NCBI GenBank assembly: GCA_047967505.1
Contig: CM106541.1
Length of the DNA stretch: 64,000 bases
Reading direction: 5' to 3' (one strand)
DNA from: Dipteris shenzhenensis
Lineage: Eukaryota > Polypodiophyta > Polypodiopsida > Gleicheniales
In this document: piece after piece, positions 35,080 through 45,340 of the stretch
Layout: every line of letters starts with the position of its first letter
How positions within the stretch are numbered: position 1 is the stretch's first letter
Notes under the pieces: model-generated
Seen by the model: the letters and a program-made list of their open reading frames with translations, nothing else
Databases searched by the model: none
Told to the model about the DNA's origin: nothing
Translations under genes and position numbers: made by a program

Positions 35080-36447
35080 ATGGTGGATGTCGACGACCAG
35101 CACAGTTGGACTACCGTCGTCGGTCGCCGTGCCTTCAAGCTCCAATCCTCTTCTCATTCCTCCATTTGCCATTTGCAATTCCCTCTCCCCTCCCGCTCCC
35201 CTCGTCCCCCCCCCCCCCCTCGCAGCACCCGTGCCTCCTCCTTCGTTTCCCCTCAGCCTCCCCCTCCTCCCCCCGACCATTTGGATGCCTCCGAAATCGT
35301 TCTCCGCATGAAGCGATCTATGTTGCGCGTCCAGGAATCCGAGTTCTTCAAGCGCTTCCTTGACCAGATGCGGAGCCCTCAGGTTCTGGATAACCTTCGT
35401 AGAGCCGCGGCACCCCTTCGAGGCGCCGAATTGTGTGCTCACAAGCGCGCCACTTTTGCTGCAGCCGCTTGTCGAGAAGACGGTCACGGGAAAGGTGTTT
35501 CTGAAGTCCCTGCCAAGGACGGCGCCGATGTGCTGGGCTTTCCGAAGGGAATGGCGTCCACCAAGCCGTCTCTTGAAGGTTTTCCGGAGGAATCGACACG
35601 AAAAAATGGGACGATCGCTTCGACAACGTTAGTAAAGCATGACGAGGGCGCAGAAATCGTGGGCGTTGAAGGGGAAGAGAAACTGTTGAATGGTCCCATT
35701 TTCTTGGGTCGTAATGTCGACGTCCCTCGTAAGCAGAGGTGTGACAATCACACCAATGACAATGACGAACAGTGGCATTTGCAGATAGTAGTGTATGGGC
35801 TTGGGAAGATCGCAGATTCGGAAGTTTCCCGATGCCAGTTTTCCTTAGTTCTTTTGTTGAAGCAGAGCTTTTCTTGGATTGCTGGCGTTGAAGTCTACGA
35901 TCCCGTCTTGTCTCAGTCCGAATGCAAAGTTATCGAGGGCTTTGGGTGCTCCCCCATTTCCATCAACGAGGAGGGCAGGCGCAGTATCGATAGGCCCACA
36001 TTGTTCTACATGCCTCACTGTGAGGATTGGCTATATGACAACGTTTTGCAGGCCAATTGGACACCCCAGAAACTGAGCCGATTGGCTATCTTAGGCAACA
36101 GCTTTAGGAGTTATCAGGAGAGGTGGTCGTCTTTCCTTGGGACCAGATCTAAACCTCCGCCGACTTATGTTTTGGAGCTTCAGCAAGCTGCTCAGGAAAT
36201 TCCCCTGGAAGCAACTTCTTCTTTAGATCTTCCTGTATTCAATAACATGAGCTGGCATTTTTTCCAGGAAGTCTCAGACAGGTATACTGTTTACTCGAAC
36301 CTTATTTCCTCTGAGCGTCAAGTTTTGTATGACACATTGGTTTTCCAGGAAGTCTCAGGCAGGTATATTGTTTACTCAAACCTTATTTCCTCTGAACATC
36401 GAGTTTTGTATGATACATTGGCTTTGGAGAACCTAATCCTGCTCTGA
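35080..36447 (+). CDS. SRR1: SRR1-like protein
   Basis: A single intronless frame of 455 codons. The start MVDVDDQHSWTTVVGRR fits the short Trp-containing N-terminus of plant SRR1. Residues about 30-70 are Pro/Ser-rich (poly-C run at 35206-35221). The SRR1 domain runs from about residue 235 to 350: LQIVVYGLGKI, VEVYDPVLSQSE, PTLFYMPHCEDWLYDNVL and LAILGNSF are its conserved blocks. SRR1 is linked to phytochrome B signalling and clock function in Arabidopsis; its biochemistry is unclear. The usual end, near NNMSWHFF, is followed by an extra tail made of two 27-residue repeats. Codon use is more GC-rich than the surrounding transposons. This is the only clear host gene; it could still be a retained retrocopy, as it lacks introns. 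Confidence 0.88.
   Translation: MVDVDDQHSWTTVVGRRAFKLQSSSHSSICHLQFPLPSRSPRPPPPPRSTRASSFVSPQPPPPPPDHLDASEIVLRMKRSMLRVQESEFFKRFLDQMRSPQVLDNLRRAAAPLRGAELCAHKRATFAAAACREDGHGKGVSEVPAKDGADVLGFPKGMASTKPSLEGFPEESTRKNGTIASTTLVKHDEGAEIVGVEGEEKLLNGPIFLGRNVDVPRKQRCDNHTNDNDEQWHLQIVVYGLGKIADSEVSRCQFSLVLLLKQSFSWIAGVEVYDPVLSQSECKVIEGFGCSPISINEEGRRSIDRPTLFYMPHCEDWLYDNVLQANWTPQKLSRLAILGNSFRSYQERWSSFLGTRSKPPPTYVLELQQAAQEIPLEATSSLDLPVFNNMSWHFFQEVSDRYTVYSNLISSERQVLYDTLVFQEVSGRYIVYSNLISSEHRVLYDTLALENLILL
36262..36423 (+). repeat. 81-bp tandem duplication in the SRR1-like C-terminus
   Basis: Two copies with an 81-bp period start at 36262 and 36343. Each encodes FQEVS-RY-VYSNLISSE followed by VLYDTL. They differ at about ten bases but keep the frame. 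Each begins with a TTTTCCAG/G sequence that looks like a 3' splice site. Confidence 0.9.
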
Positions 36448-37600
36448 TTATTCTAGTCGTGCTCCTTTGTTAACCTGCTAGGGTCCATGGAATCATGATT
36501 AGATCATTCCAAAGGTCTTAGCACTTAAGGGGAGACGGGGTGGAAATGGATGCATCATGTTTTTAATGATACTTGTTCATTTCCCAGCCTAAAACCATCA
36601 TAAATCCACATGTCATGTGCTAACGAAGTATGCGACTAGGATGGAAATACAACTTTATCTGCCATATATACTTGATCTTAGGCCTTGGTTCAGGATGGGA
36701 AAATGTATGGCGTCTCCCACTCTTTTCCCATTCTAAACAAGCTTGTTGAGACGGGAATTACAAACCCATGCTTGTTTCCAGAGAAATTACAAACCCATGC
36801 TATTCCTATCCTAAAGGAGTTCATGTGCTAAGGCTCTTAGTTTTGGCCCCTCTTAACTGTCCCAGATTAAGCGCTTATTGTTTACTATTTTTAAGACTTT
36901 CTTTATGTTTCGAATCTTCACCCAAGCAGGGAATCTAATGTTTTACCATTGCAATGGTTTTTGATTCGAGTGTGGGAGTTTATTTGTGGGTTTCTTAGGT
37001 CCCTGCTGCAGTAATTGATATATGAGAGGCCTTCTTAAAGCTTTTTCTCAAATTTTTAAACGGGTGTAATTGTATGTATGCAGTGTAGGGTGTAATTTCA
37101 CATATGCAGTCTGTTGTAGCTCTTGAGATTGGCGAAGTGAAGCCTGGATAGCTGCCTCTTAACTTCAACCGTTCATTATGGCCAGTCTTTCTTTCAAGCC
37201 TCAGCTGTCGAATATAACAAGTTGGCCTATGTGCAAAGCTGTGATTCTCAAAGCAGTCATATCTCATATGCTACTGCATGTGTTGATGGATGGCAATCCT
37301 ATGAATAGGCTTCTGTAGCATGCTTTCTCACCATGCATCGCAACAGGTATGATAAAAGCCATGAAGGGACCGCGACAATGCATGATTGCATGAGATTTAA
37401 AACTTAACAATATTAAGTCTTGAATGAGTATTTTTGGAATTATAATAGGATGTGGACATTGATAATGAGCTTCAGAAGAGGATATTTTATAGAATGACGA
37501 AATCGACAGGCAAGGGTAGGATGATGCCCAAGCGAACAAGTGAACATCCTCTGATTGATTGAATGGGATTTCACGATGCCAGGTGACATCCTTAGATGGG
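36448..37600. other. 3' flank of the SRR1-like gene, no gene recognised
   Basis: The segment probably includes the 3' untranslated region. A short direct repeat (AATTACAAACCCATGCT, near 36757 and 36785) is visible. Small minus-strand frames at 36995-37614 have no known motifs. Confidence 0.5.
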
Positions 37601-37609
37601 ACTGTAACA

Positions 37610-38490
37610 GGCACATTAGCTAAACTACTCTCTCACTCGTCTGCAAACTATTGGACTGTTTGGCTCCATCAAACCTGCTTGTCCAACCATTGTGCGGCTG
37701 GTCTAGTTCGAAGCCACCGCAAAGCTTGGTGATCGGTTTTGACTGTGAACTCTTGCCCAACAAGAAATGCTTCCATCTGCTAAGGGCATGAATAACAAAA
37801 AGTGCTTTGTCATATATAAGTATAAGCATGTGGTTTAGGCTGGTATCAACATGCATCCCTAAAACGCAATGGAGTGACCATGCTGCTCTCTGAGGGCTTA
37901 GTAACTGGCATCAGTCCTCACATTGAATAGCTGATTAATTCGGTCAAAACCAAGTATGAGACCATCATTATTACTTCCTTCAATAAAGCAAAGGCTGTAT
38001 GGGCTTTTGGAATGAAGCAGATGGATTGTGTGTTGTTTTTGCTGCTTGCAACAGATTAGTAATAGGCACTGCAATTTTTGACATTTGCAGAGTCCTTGAT
38101 ATGATTTTGGTAACATCAATAAACACATGTATCTTTTGTGCATTCCTAGTTCACAATGTCCTTGACCTTTGTAGGGTCTGACCAGACACTGAAGGGACAG
38201 ATAATGTCCTGAGAAAGGTTTTTTCTTCGAAAGAGAAATCGGACTTCTTGATGTTGATGTATTACTACTTATCCTTCATGCTGAGTAGAATCATTTAAAA
38301 AGATCAGAATGTACACACACCTTTGTCAATGAGTTTCTTGAATACCTGCAACATCATCTCGTTAGGGGCAGGTGCACCTGTGAAACTGAAGGGCATGACG
38401 ATGAACTCATAACCAGGCCTTTGTTGGAGAGCATTGCGATTATGACATCAAGGTCTTAGCATGAGTTGGCATTAATGATGGGGTTAGGTG
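37610..38490 (-). pseudogene. gypsy RT-RNase H remnant
   Basis: On the minus strand YEFIVMPFSFTGAPAP (near 38425-38380) is the gypsy RT block usually reading [12 protein letters not shown]. Further on, ALFVIHALSRWKHFLLG (near 37805-37755) is RNase H, and in a shifted frame EFTVKTDHQALRWL follows. Between them most of the RT palm, including the DD box, is unrecognisable. The family differs from the complete gypsy element at 51.5 kb. Confidence 0.7.
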
Positions 38491-39178
38491 CAAGTGTTGG
38501 ACCTTTAAAAGGATATACCACAGTGTACAGGTGCCCTAGGATAAGGACACTCCTGGTTGATCTATAAATATGAGCTATGTGCTCATTTACAGGGATCCCT
38601 TGGGATAGACTTCTTCGGATATATCAGGGCCTTGAGTAGGTTTATGCCTAGTCTGGCCGAACATCTGGACTGCTGGACTCCCATGGTATGCGGTTGTGGC
38701 CATGGACGCAGCACGGTGCTTGGCTAAACTTAGTCTTTGAGGGTGATGTGTCAGAGTATAACTTGGACTACTCCCAGCCATGAGCCTAGCTAACCCTCGT
38801 CTCGAGTGCTCCTTTCAGTTGGTATCTGGATTCTGAGCCACTCCATTGCCAGAATTTGGGCGCTCATCCTTGAACGCTGTCTGTTTTGGTGCTCGCCTTG
38901 TTGATAATTCTTCTCCTGGATGTAGCAAAATCTTGAGGCGTATGTAGAGGATGCAGCTTTGGTGCATGCGTGTGCAAATTTTCCTCTTATGCAGAAGCCA
39001 TGGACTTGACCAGAGCATGTCCTCATTTGCACTGAAAAGCTGTCTAGGTTGATTCATCAGTCTGAGCAGCTCGTTTTTGAGCTGTTTGGCTCATTTACTC
39101 AGCCTGGATTGGCTGTGTACAGCAGTTAGTGATTCAGCAGATTGCTGCTGTGGGCTGGCTGATCCGGCATATATATAC

Positions 39179-39179
<1 letters not shown>

Positions 39180-39214
<35 letters not shown>
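39180..39214. repeat. (TG)n microsatellite
   Basis: About 16 TG units follow a short AT-rich alternating stretch (ATATATACATA). Alternating purine-pyrimidine runs of this kind can adopt Z-DNA. Confidence 0.95.
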
Positions 39215-39216
<2 letters not shown>

Positions 39217-39374
39217 ACTCTGGAGTGCAGAAAGACCCTGTTTGGGTGAAGCATGCAACAGCCATGCAGGCTGTATGGCAGATTTTGACAGGCTGTGTGC
39301 CCGGGTCTTTGTGTCTCTTGAATATATCCAAGTTTTGTTGCTGGCGTCCTTGATTCCTCGTTAAGGGGTGTACT

Positions 39375-40135
39375 TGTTAGAACAGGAAGCCAAGTTGAGT
39401 CAGTTTGGTGTGTTCTAGTGAGTCTAGTGTGAGTGCTAGTCTAGTGTGTCCTATGGATGCCACGTGTCACATTGGGAGTTATCCCAGATGCATTGGTGTT
39501 CATATGTGTGTGCGCGCTCTATATAAGTGCTGTGCTTGTCAGTGTCCCATGAATCAGTATCAAGCCTACAAGCTCTTTGGTCTACATGTGAGTACTTTCA
39601 TTTTGTCAATTGTTCTTGCTATTTCATTTCCATTTCATTATGTCTCTCTTTGAGTATCATTATCTCTCTCCCTCTCCCTAGCCTGTCCTCTCTCTCTCTC
39701 TCTCTTTCTCCCTCTCCACCATGTGCCTTCACTTGTGGGTGGTGTGATTTGGTGTGATGCCAAGATGCAGTGATGATGGTGCCACAGATGGAGAGGTGCT
39801 CACGAGTCTTGTATAGAATCTCCTACTAACTTTGGCGTGTATAAAACTTTGGATCACGATCCGGGTGCACCCCAGTCCCATCTTGTCTTGTGAGGGTCAT
39901 TGATCGCTTGGTCATGACCCATGGTGAGCATCATGAGTTTGGATCTTATGTTTGGATTTGAGTGGGGTTACATGGACAAAAGTGTAGTGCTTCTCTGATC
40001 TGGGTAGTCAATTACTGGGCTTATGTCCGCATAACTGTAAGTGAGGTTTCTTTCTTTGGAAATTTTTTTGTCTATCCTCGATATATGTGACATCACATCA
40101 AAACATGCTTCTCTGTCTACCTCCTATATGTTACA
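39375..40135 (+). repeat. possible solo LTR
   Basis: The left edge TGTTAGAAC follows a purine-rich AAGGGGTG stretch. A GCGCTCTATATAAGTGCT TATA-type promoter lies near 39515-39532 and a CT-rich tract at 39658-39716. A TATATGTTACA end near 40135 would close it. These fit a gypsy-type LTR of about 760 bp on the plus strand. No second copy is in the window, so both ends are estimates. Confidence 0.35.
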
Positions 40136-40939
40136 GAACGCAGAGTCTTAGGTCTCTACTACGATGTCATATGGTTGTGATCTTGTGAATCTGTGGGACG
40201 AGGTCTTGAGTTGACTCATGGTGATCCCTTGCAGCATGAGAGAGATCTATATGTAGATGCCTTGATGCTTGGACGAAGCCATCCTCATTCAGATGGAGGA
40301 TATGATCCCTGTAGAAGATCATTTTGGTCCATGTGATTGTGGGGGGGTACCCATGTCCTATGAATGTAAACCCTGCTATAGGTTGCCTCTAATGATGTGA
40401 TAGACCTCAAATTGTGTCAGATGCAAGAAAGGAGCATCTAGAGACTGTTCATATGGGAGAAGATGATCGATAGACATGCCTTGTGGCTGAAACCATTTGG
40501 TGGCCTGTGCATACTTACAATGCGTCTCTCCCTTCCATTTTTTAAGGCCATAGGGCTTGATTTAGTTCAAGTATATGATGATCTAGAATGAGGCATCAAT
40601 GTGGAGGAGCCTTATTGGGAACTCGGCTAAAATAATGTCATGTGGAGTACATCTCTTTCTCCGATCATGTGAGAGAGCATCGTGAGTTGTAATATCTCAA
40701 AGCCAACCTATTGATCCTCTCTTAAGTTCTATTCGCTCAAAACATACTCGCACATAGAGCATCTAGTCGGATTAAAGAGTCAAAAGGTAGGGACTTCGTG
40801 GTTTTGTGTTGGAATCGTATCTCGAAGCACAGTCTCTCCAATCTCAATGAAGATGCATACCATCTAGTCAAGTGTGCTTGTGCTGCCGGTTTCATGGTAA
40901 GCTACTTGTGAAAATGCATTCAAGTATACATAAGATTTT
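40136..40939. other. no recognised gene; possible LINE 3' end
   Basis: This segment lies downstream, in the minus-strand sense, of the LINE RT piece at 40940-41072. It could be its decayed C-terminal and untranslated part, but no convincing motif was seen. Confidence 0.3.
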
Positions 40940-41072
40940 CCTCTCTCAAGTGAAGGCCTTACATTGAAGCTGAGCAGCATTGGTGTTGAAGATCTTACTT
41001 TTACCCAAGTTGATCTTCATGTCTTGACTCTCAAAAAAAATCTGCAAGGCTGCCAGATGCATCTGTAGTCCC
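40940..41072 (-). pseudogene. LINE RT, downstream half (split gene)
   Basis: The minus strand reads LQMHLAALQIFFESQDMKI followed by NLGKSKIF. This is the RT segment that follows the YADD box in LINEs, with the conserved NxxKTK motif. It begins exactly at the edge of the LTR element (41073). Its upstream half is at 44767-45340. Removing the element and one 5-bp target copy restores the reading frame across the junction. Confidence 0.8.
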
Positions 41073-42425
41073 TGTTGGAATATTAGGGTCACCTCTCCAC
41101 TTGGGGGAGGACAACATATAATGCTAGATGGGACAGAGAGGTTGAGATTAGGGCTGCCATGTGGGGCAGCAGACTGGCTGCCAGATGGGCAGCACATAGT
41201 CCTACTGTGTAGCGAGGTTGTGAAGGTACCTGGGCTGGTGCAGCAGCAGGTACAGCAGGTGGCCGTAAAGATGGTACTGCAGCAGTACGGCTGACTGCAG
41301 AGCCTACTGCAGGAGTACAGGAGCAGACTGAAATCTGCAAACAAGTTGGCAGACATCAGAGGAGGCTAGCCAATGGCTGACTACCATATGGCAGGTGGGC
41401 AGCAGGGTTGCTGCTGGCTTGCAGAAGGCAGCAGGTATGGATCAGGGACCAGAGGCCAGGTGACTGCAGGAGCAGCCTTGAATAGGCCTAGGGACTGGTC
41501 GACCCAGTCTGCGAGGCAGTCGGCTGCCTCACAGACTCGTTGGCCAGTCTGTAACATTCTATAACCGTCTGAGGGCTGCAAAAGCCTATAAAAGGGCCCA
41601 ATTGGGTGGGCATTTGTCAGTCAAGTCTTTGAGCAGACCAGTCTACTCCAGGGCCCAGGCCAGTTATCCATGGAAGCATAGGAGTGGCTGTATGCAGCAG
41701 GTTGTCTGAGTCATTCTGCAGAAGTCTCTGGACAGGCCAGGAACACAAAGGGGCAGATCTACCCACTATAGAAGAGCTGGATTGTGGGGCATAGGAATAG
41801 CAATAGCAGTCTCACCTAGGGCAGCTACTGAAGCTCTATTGAGGACACACCATGATCTAGGAGAAGTTTACTGTCACATCAGCAAACAGATCCTGTTCTT
41901 GGTGGCTTAGCAAATGTTATTTGCTGGTGTTGTCACATCAAAGCCTTCCTCATGAAGGGAAAACCAAAGGTTAATCCCACAAGGTAAGTCACAGTCTAAT
42001 GGAGATTTCTAAGAAGACAAGTCAGGTGATTCAAAGAAGAAAAAGAAGTGCTTCTACACTTTGCTAAATACTGCCAGACGAAGAAAGGAAATAAGCTAAC
42101 ATCTCAAAGGGAGACCAACTCAGAAGCCGCCACCATCATCATGGAGGAATTCTTCCTGGTGAAAATTGCTAAGACGTACTCAGTGACTAATGGAGGAGAC
42201 GATTGGTATGCCAACAGCAGAGCTATGCTTTGTACTTGAACATCACCTCTATTTATGAGATTTGTTTGGCGGAATATATGTTTGTATTCCCTCCATATCT
42301 GAAGTGCTCTCTCTATAAGCAATGGAGTGAGTTGGCATTCAAGTTTTATTTGTGGGATCTCAAGTCTTTCTCTTTTCCGCTGCTGCAAAAGGGTTGGCTG
42401 TAGCAAGCAATCCTTTTCTCTAACA
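41073..42425 (+). repeat. left (5') LTR, with 280-bp extra segment
   Basis: It starts TGTTGGAAT and ends TCTCTAACA. A TATAAAAG box is at 41587-41594. The segment about 41938-42222 has no counterpart in the right LTR. Confidence 0.85.
41938..42222 (+). pseudogene. copia gag-protease fragment inside the LTR
   Basis: Shifting frames give a Lys-rich stretch with KKKKCFY, then TKKGNK, and finally DDWYANSRAML. The last resembles the WYADSGA protease core of copia elements with its Asp changed to Asn. A degraded knuckle-to-protease segment is the best reading. It lies between GTCACA and the CAGAGCTATGCT block that resumes LTR homology, so it was either captured in this LTR or lost from the other. 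Confidence 0.5.
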
Positions 42426-42437
42426 TGGTGTCAGAGC
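42426..42437 (+). other. primer-binding site, initiator Met tRNA type
   Basis: TGGTGTCAGAGC directly abuts the left LTR. It differs at one base from the usual TGGTATCAGAGC. Confidence 0.85.
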
Positions 42438-43748
42438 CAAGCATCTGACGAGCTCTGGCATCTTGGAGACCAACAAGAAGGACGGGCTTTCTCCAAACTG
42501 AAGGGTGGAAACCTTCCTGAGGAGGGGGGAGCATCCACATTCAAGTGTGTTGTGATTGACTTGCATTGAGCACAGAAATAGGGCAAACCGACTTCAGGTC
42601 ATCTACACCTTGCCATGGGATCCTAGATGATTCCTATCTTCTAAGGGGGACGACTGGATGGATCTGTTGGTCTTGTGTCACCACAATGTAAATATAAGTC
42701 AAAGTACAATTGACCATTTATTTGATCATAATTAAAGAGTTTTTTCATCTAGGTTAATTATGGTCAAAAGAGTTTTTCTATTGGTCAAAGAATTGACTAC
42801 GGTCACAGATACTTGACTTTGGTCAAGTAAGCTTGATCTCGGTCAGGAAGACTTGGTTTATACCAAGAAGGTTAACTGCGGTTAACCAAGATGTGCCAAC
42901 TTGGGTTGGAGAGACTTGATTATAATTAAGTCGCCTCGACCCTTGGTCAAAGCCCCTTAATTATAAACTCCGGTCAACCAGAGAATAAATATATTTATAT
43001 ATATTTGTTATATGTGCACATGTGTTCAATGGGGATGCCCACCGTGACTAGAATTAGTCCACAGTGTGTTATTTGCATGCAAAGCGCTAACAATTAATGG
43101 GTGCCTTGGTGGTGTGCTTTAATTAATTGTTGTAGGTACTAGGAAGAGTTATTTTCCTAAGCGCTACGGGAGCCTAACAGGCATCTAGGAGGCGGTTCGC
43201 GTGACCAAGTGCTTCGAAGACTCCAAAGTAGCCCTTAGTGGCATGTAATAGGACTTAGTCTAGATTTTAGACAAGTGGCATGTTGCCAATTTGAAATGAG
43301 CTTGAAGCTTTTGTAATTTTGGATTCACATAAAATTTTTTGTATGAGCAGCTCTACGCTGAACTGTGTACTCACTTTCTCTCAAGGAATAAAATACCTTC
43401 GGGGGGGGTCCAGCCCGACATGTTGTCTTGGGTCCTAGCTGTCTGTAGAGAGAGGGAGAGAGAGAGCGCTTATGAGAGTGTTTCTGCAGTAATTTATAAG
43501 TGGGAGGTTTCATCTTGGATCATGAAGAATCCGGAGCACTAAATTTTTGGACCAAGGAGTGTACGCAATTTTCATACTGATCCGATTGTTTGTGGATGCT
43601 GTGGGTCAGGACCTGGAGATGTGGGTACATGGATTAGATATTGCTTTCATCCTCAGCTTGTTCAAGAGAGCTTTTCTAAGGGAGCTGATGGAGCATGTGC
43701 ATTGACACATGTGGGTGTGGGTCCACTGTGGGTCGGTGAGAGGGTGTG
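42438..43748 (+). other. non-coding interior of the LTR element
   Basis: No long frame or retroelement domain is present. A segment at about 42690-42970 is rich in GGTCAA and TTGAC motifs. A purine-rich GTGAGAGGG run before 43749 is the probable polypurine tract. Confidence 0.7.
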
Positions 43749-44766
43749 TGTTGGACTATTAGGGTCACCTCCCCACTTGTGAGCCTCGATACGGTTGCTT
43801 GATGGGATAGAGAGGATGACATATATTGCTAGATGGGATAAGGAGGTTAAGATTAGGGCTGCGATGTGGGCAGCAGACTGGCTGCCACATGGGCAGCACA
43901 TAGACCTGTGTAGCCAAGATTGTGAAGGTACCTGGGCTGGTACAGCAGCAGGTCAGCAGGTACAAATGGTACTGCAGGTGGTGCAGCAGTAGCAGGAGCA
44001 GGTACAGATGGTACTGCAGCAGCATGGCTGACTGCAGAGCGTACTGCAGTAGTATAGCGGCAGACAGAAGTCTGCACAGTGCAGACAGGTCGCAGACCAA
44101 TGGCTGGCTACCATATGCCGGGTGGGTAGGAGGGCTGCTGCAGAGCCTAGGTCTGGAGCAGGGGCCAGCGGCCAGGTGAGTGCAGGAGCAGCCTTAAATA
44201 GGCCTAGGGACTGGTTGGCCCAGTCTGTGAGCAGTCGGCTGACTGACAGACTTGTCGGCTAGTCTGTAACAGGTCTGAGGGCTGCATAAGCCTATAAAAG
44301 CGCCCAGCAGAAGACATTCTCACAGTCGTTCTGCAGGAGTCTTTGGACTGTTCAGGAGCAAGCAAAGGGGCAGATCTACCCACTGCAGAAGAGCCGGTTT
44401 GTTGTGCACAGGAGAAGCAGTAGCAGACTACCTAGAGTAGCCACTGAAGTTCTATTGAGGACACGTGGTGATGTAGGAGAGGTTTACAAAAATCACATCA
44501 GCAAACAGAGCCTGTTGTTGGCAGCTTACTCAGCGCATGTTTGCTGATTTTGTCGTCACAGTTATGGCTATATTTTGTACTTGGACATCGTCTCTATTTA
44601 TGAGATTTGTTTAGCTGAGTATATGTGCTTAGTCTCTCCATTTCTGGAGTGTTCTATTTATAAGCACATGCAGTGAGTTGGCATTCACATTTTGTTGTGA
44701 GATCTCAAGTCTTTCTTTATTCCACTGTGTAAGGGTTGGCTGTAGCAACTGTCATTTTCTCTAGCG
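43749..44766 (+). repeat. right (3') LTR
   Basis: It starts TGTTGGACT and ends TCTCTAGCG, aligned to TCTCTAACA of the left LTR. A TATAAAAG box is at 44293-44300. It is followed by the target duplication GTCCC. Confidence 0.85.
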
Positions 44767-45340
44767 GTCCCTCTGTTGTGTTTGTGATCAACACCATGTC
44801 ATCAGCTTAAAGCAAGATAGGCTTGAGGTCTGCGCAAGGATTAATCCATTGCCACCTAGCGTGTCCAGACTCCACAAAAAGGCCAACTCCTTTATGTATA
44901 GACCGAAGACGGTAGTACATCCTTGTTCACCCCAATGTGTTGTGGACCTCCTATGATCGTCCTTGTATTGTACCGGTGTCTCTCTCATACAAAGCTATGG
45001 CACATCATGTTTGATACTAGGGCTCAGAATTGTACGATGAGGTAAGCCTGTGATAGTGAATCAAAGGACTTCTGTAAAGCAACAGTATATTCTCTGTTTC
45101 CGGTGTCTGTCTTCCTCTATGATGGCTTTGAGGGTAAATATGTGGTTCAGTGTGGACCTATCTTGTCTGAACCTGCCAGTCCAGTCACGTGCAGGCCTGC
45201 GCTCTCGACACACTCACGCTCATGCATATCAAGAGCTTGCCCGTATACTTTGACCATCAATTGGCCAACCATGACAGTATGGCTATGATGGTGTTTGTGG
45301 TCAAACGCCTTTGGCATGAGGCTTCGTTGAAAAGTTTGGC
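44767..45340 (-). pseudogene. LINE RT, upstream half (split gene)
   Basis: On the minus strand the RT reads, in shifting frames, MVKVYGQALDM, then GFRQDRSTLNHIFTLKAIIE, RQRIYCCF, QGCTTVFGLYIKELAFL and ADDMVLITN, the catalytic box. It stops at the LTR element. The family differs from the L1-type RT at 19 kb: the GLYIDELE-like block and RSTxDHIFTL block point to another LINE clade. Stops and a lost AFDxV block show decay. Confidence 0.82.

Larger units (their letters stand above)
41073..44766 (+). mobile_element. complete non-autonomous LTR element
   Basis: A 3.7-kb element has two direct LTRs (41073-42425 and 43749-44766), a primer site just inside the left LTR, and a purine-rich GGTGAGAGGG stretch before the right LTR. 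The 5-bp target duplication GTCCC lies at 41068-41072 and 44767-44771. The 1.3-kb interior has no gag or pol, so the element depended on another for proteins (LARD- or TRIM-like by size). It interrupts a LINE RT gene on the opposite strand. The LTRs have diverged noticeably and differ by a large indel, which suggests an old insertion. Confidence 0.88.

Noticed and set aside
35007-35747. Overlapping open frames in the GC-rich part of the SRR1-like gene
   Set aside because: They are shadows of the SRR1 frame; only that frame carries the conserved blocks.
39134-39364. Frames encoding poly-Val/Cys or poly-His/Thr
   Set aside because: They are translations of the TG microsatellite.
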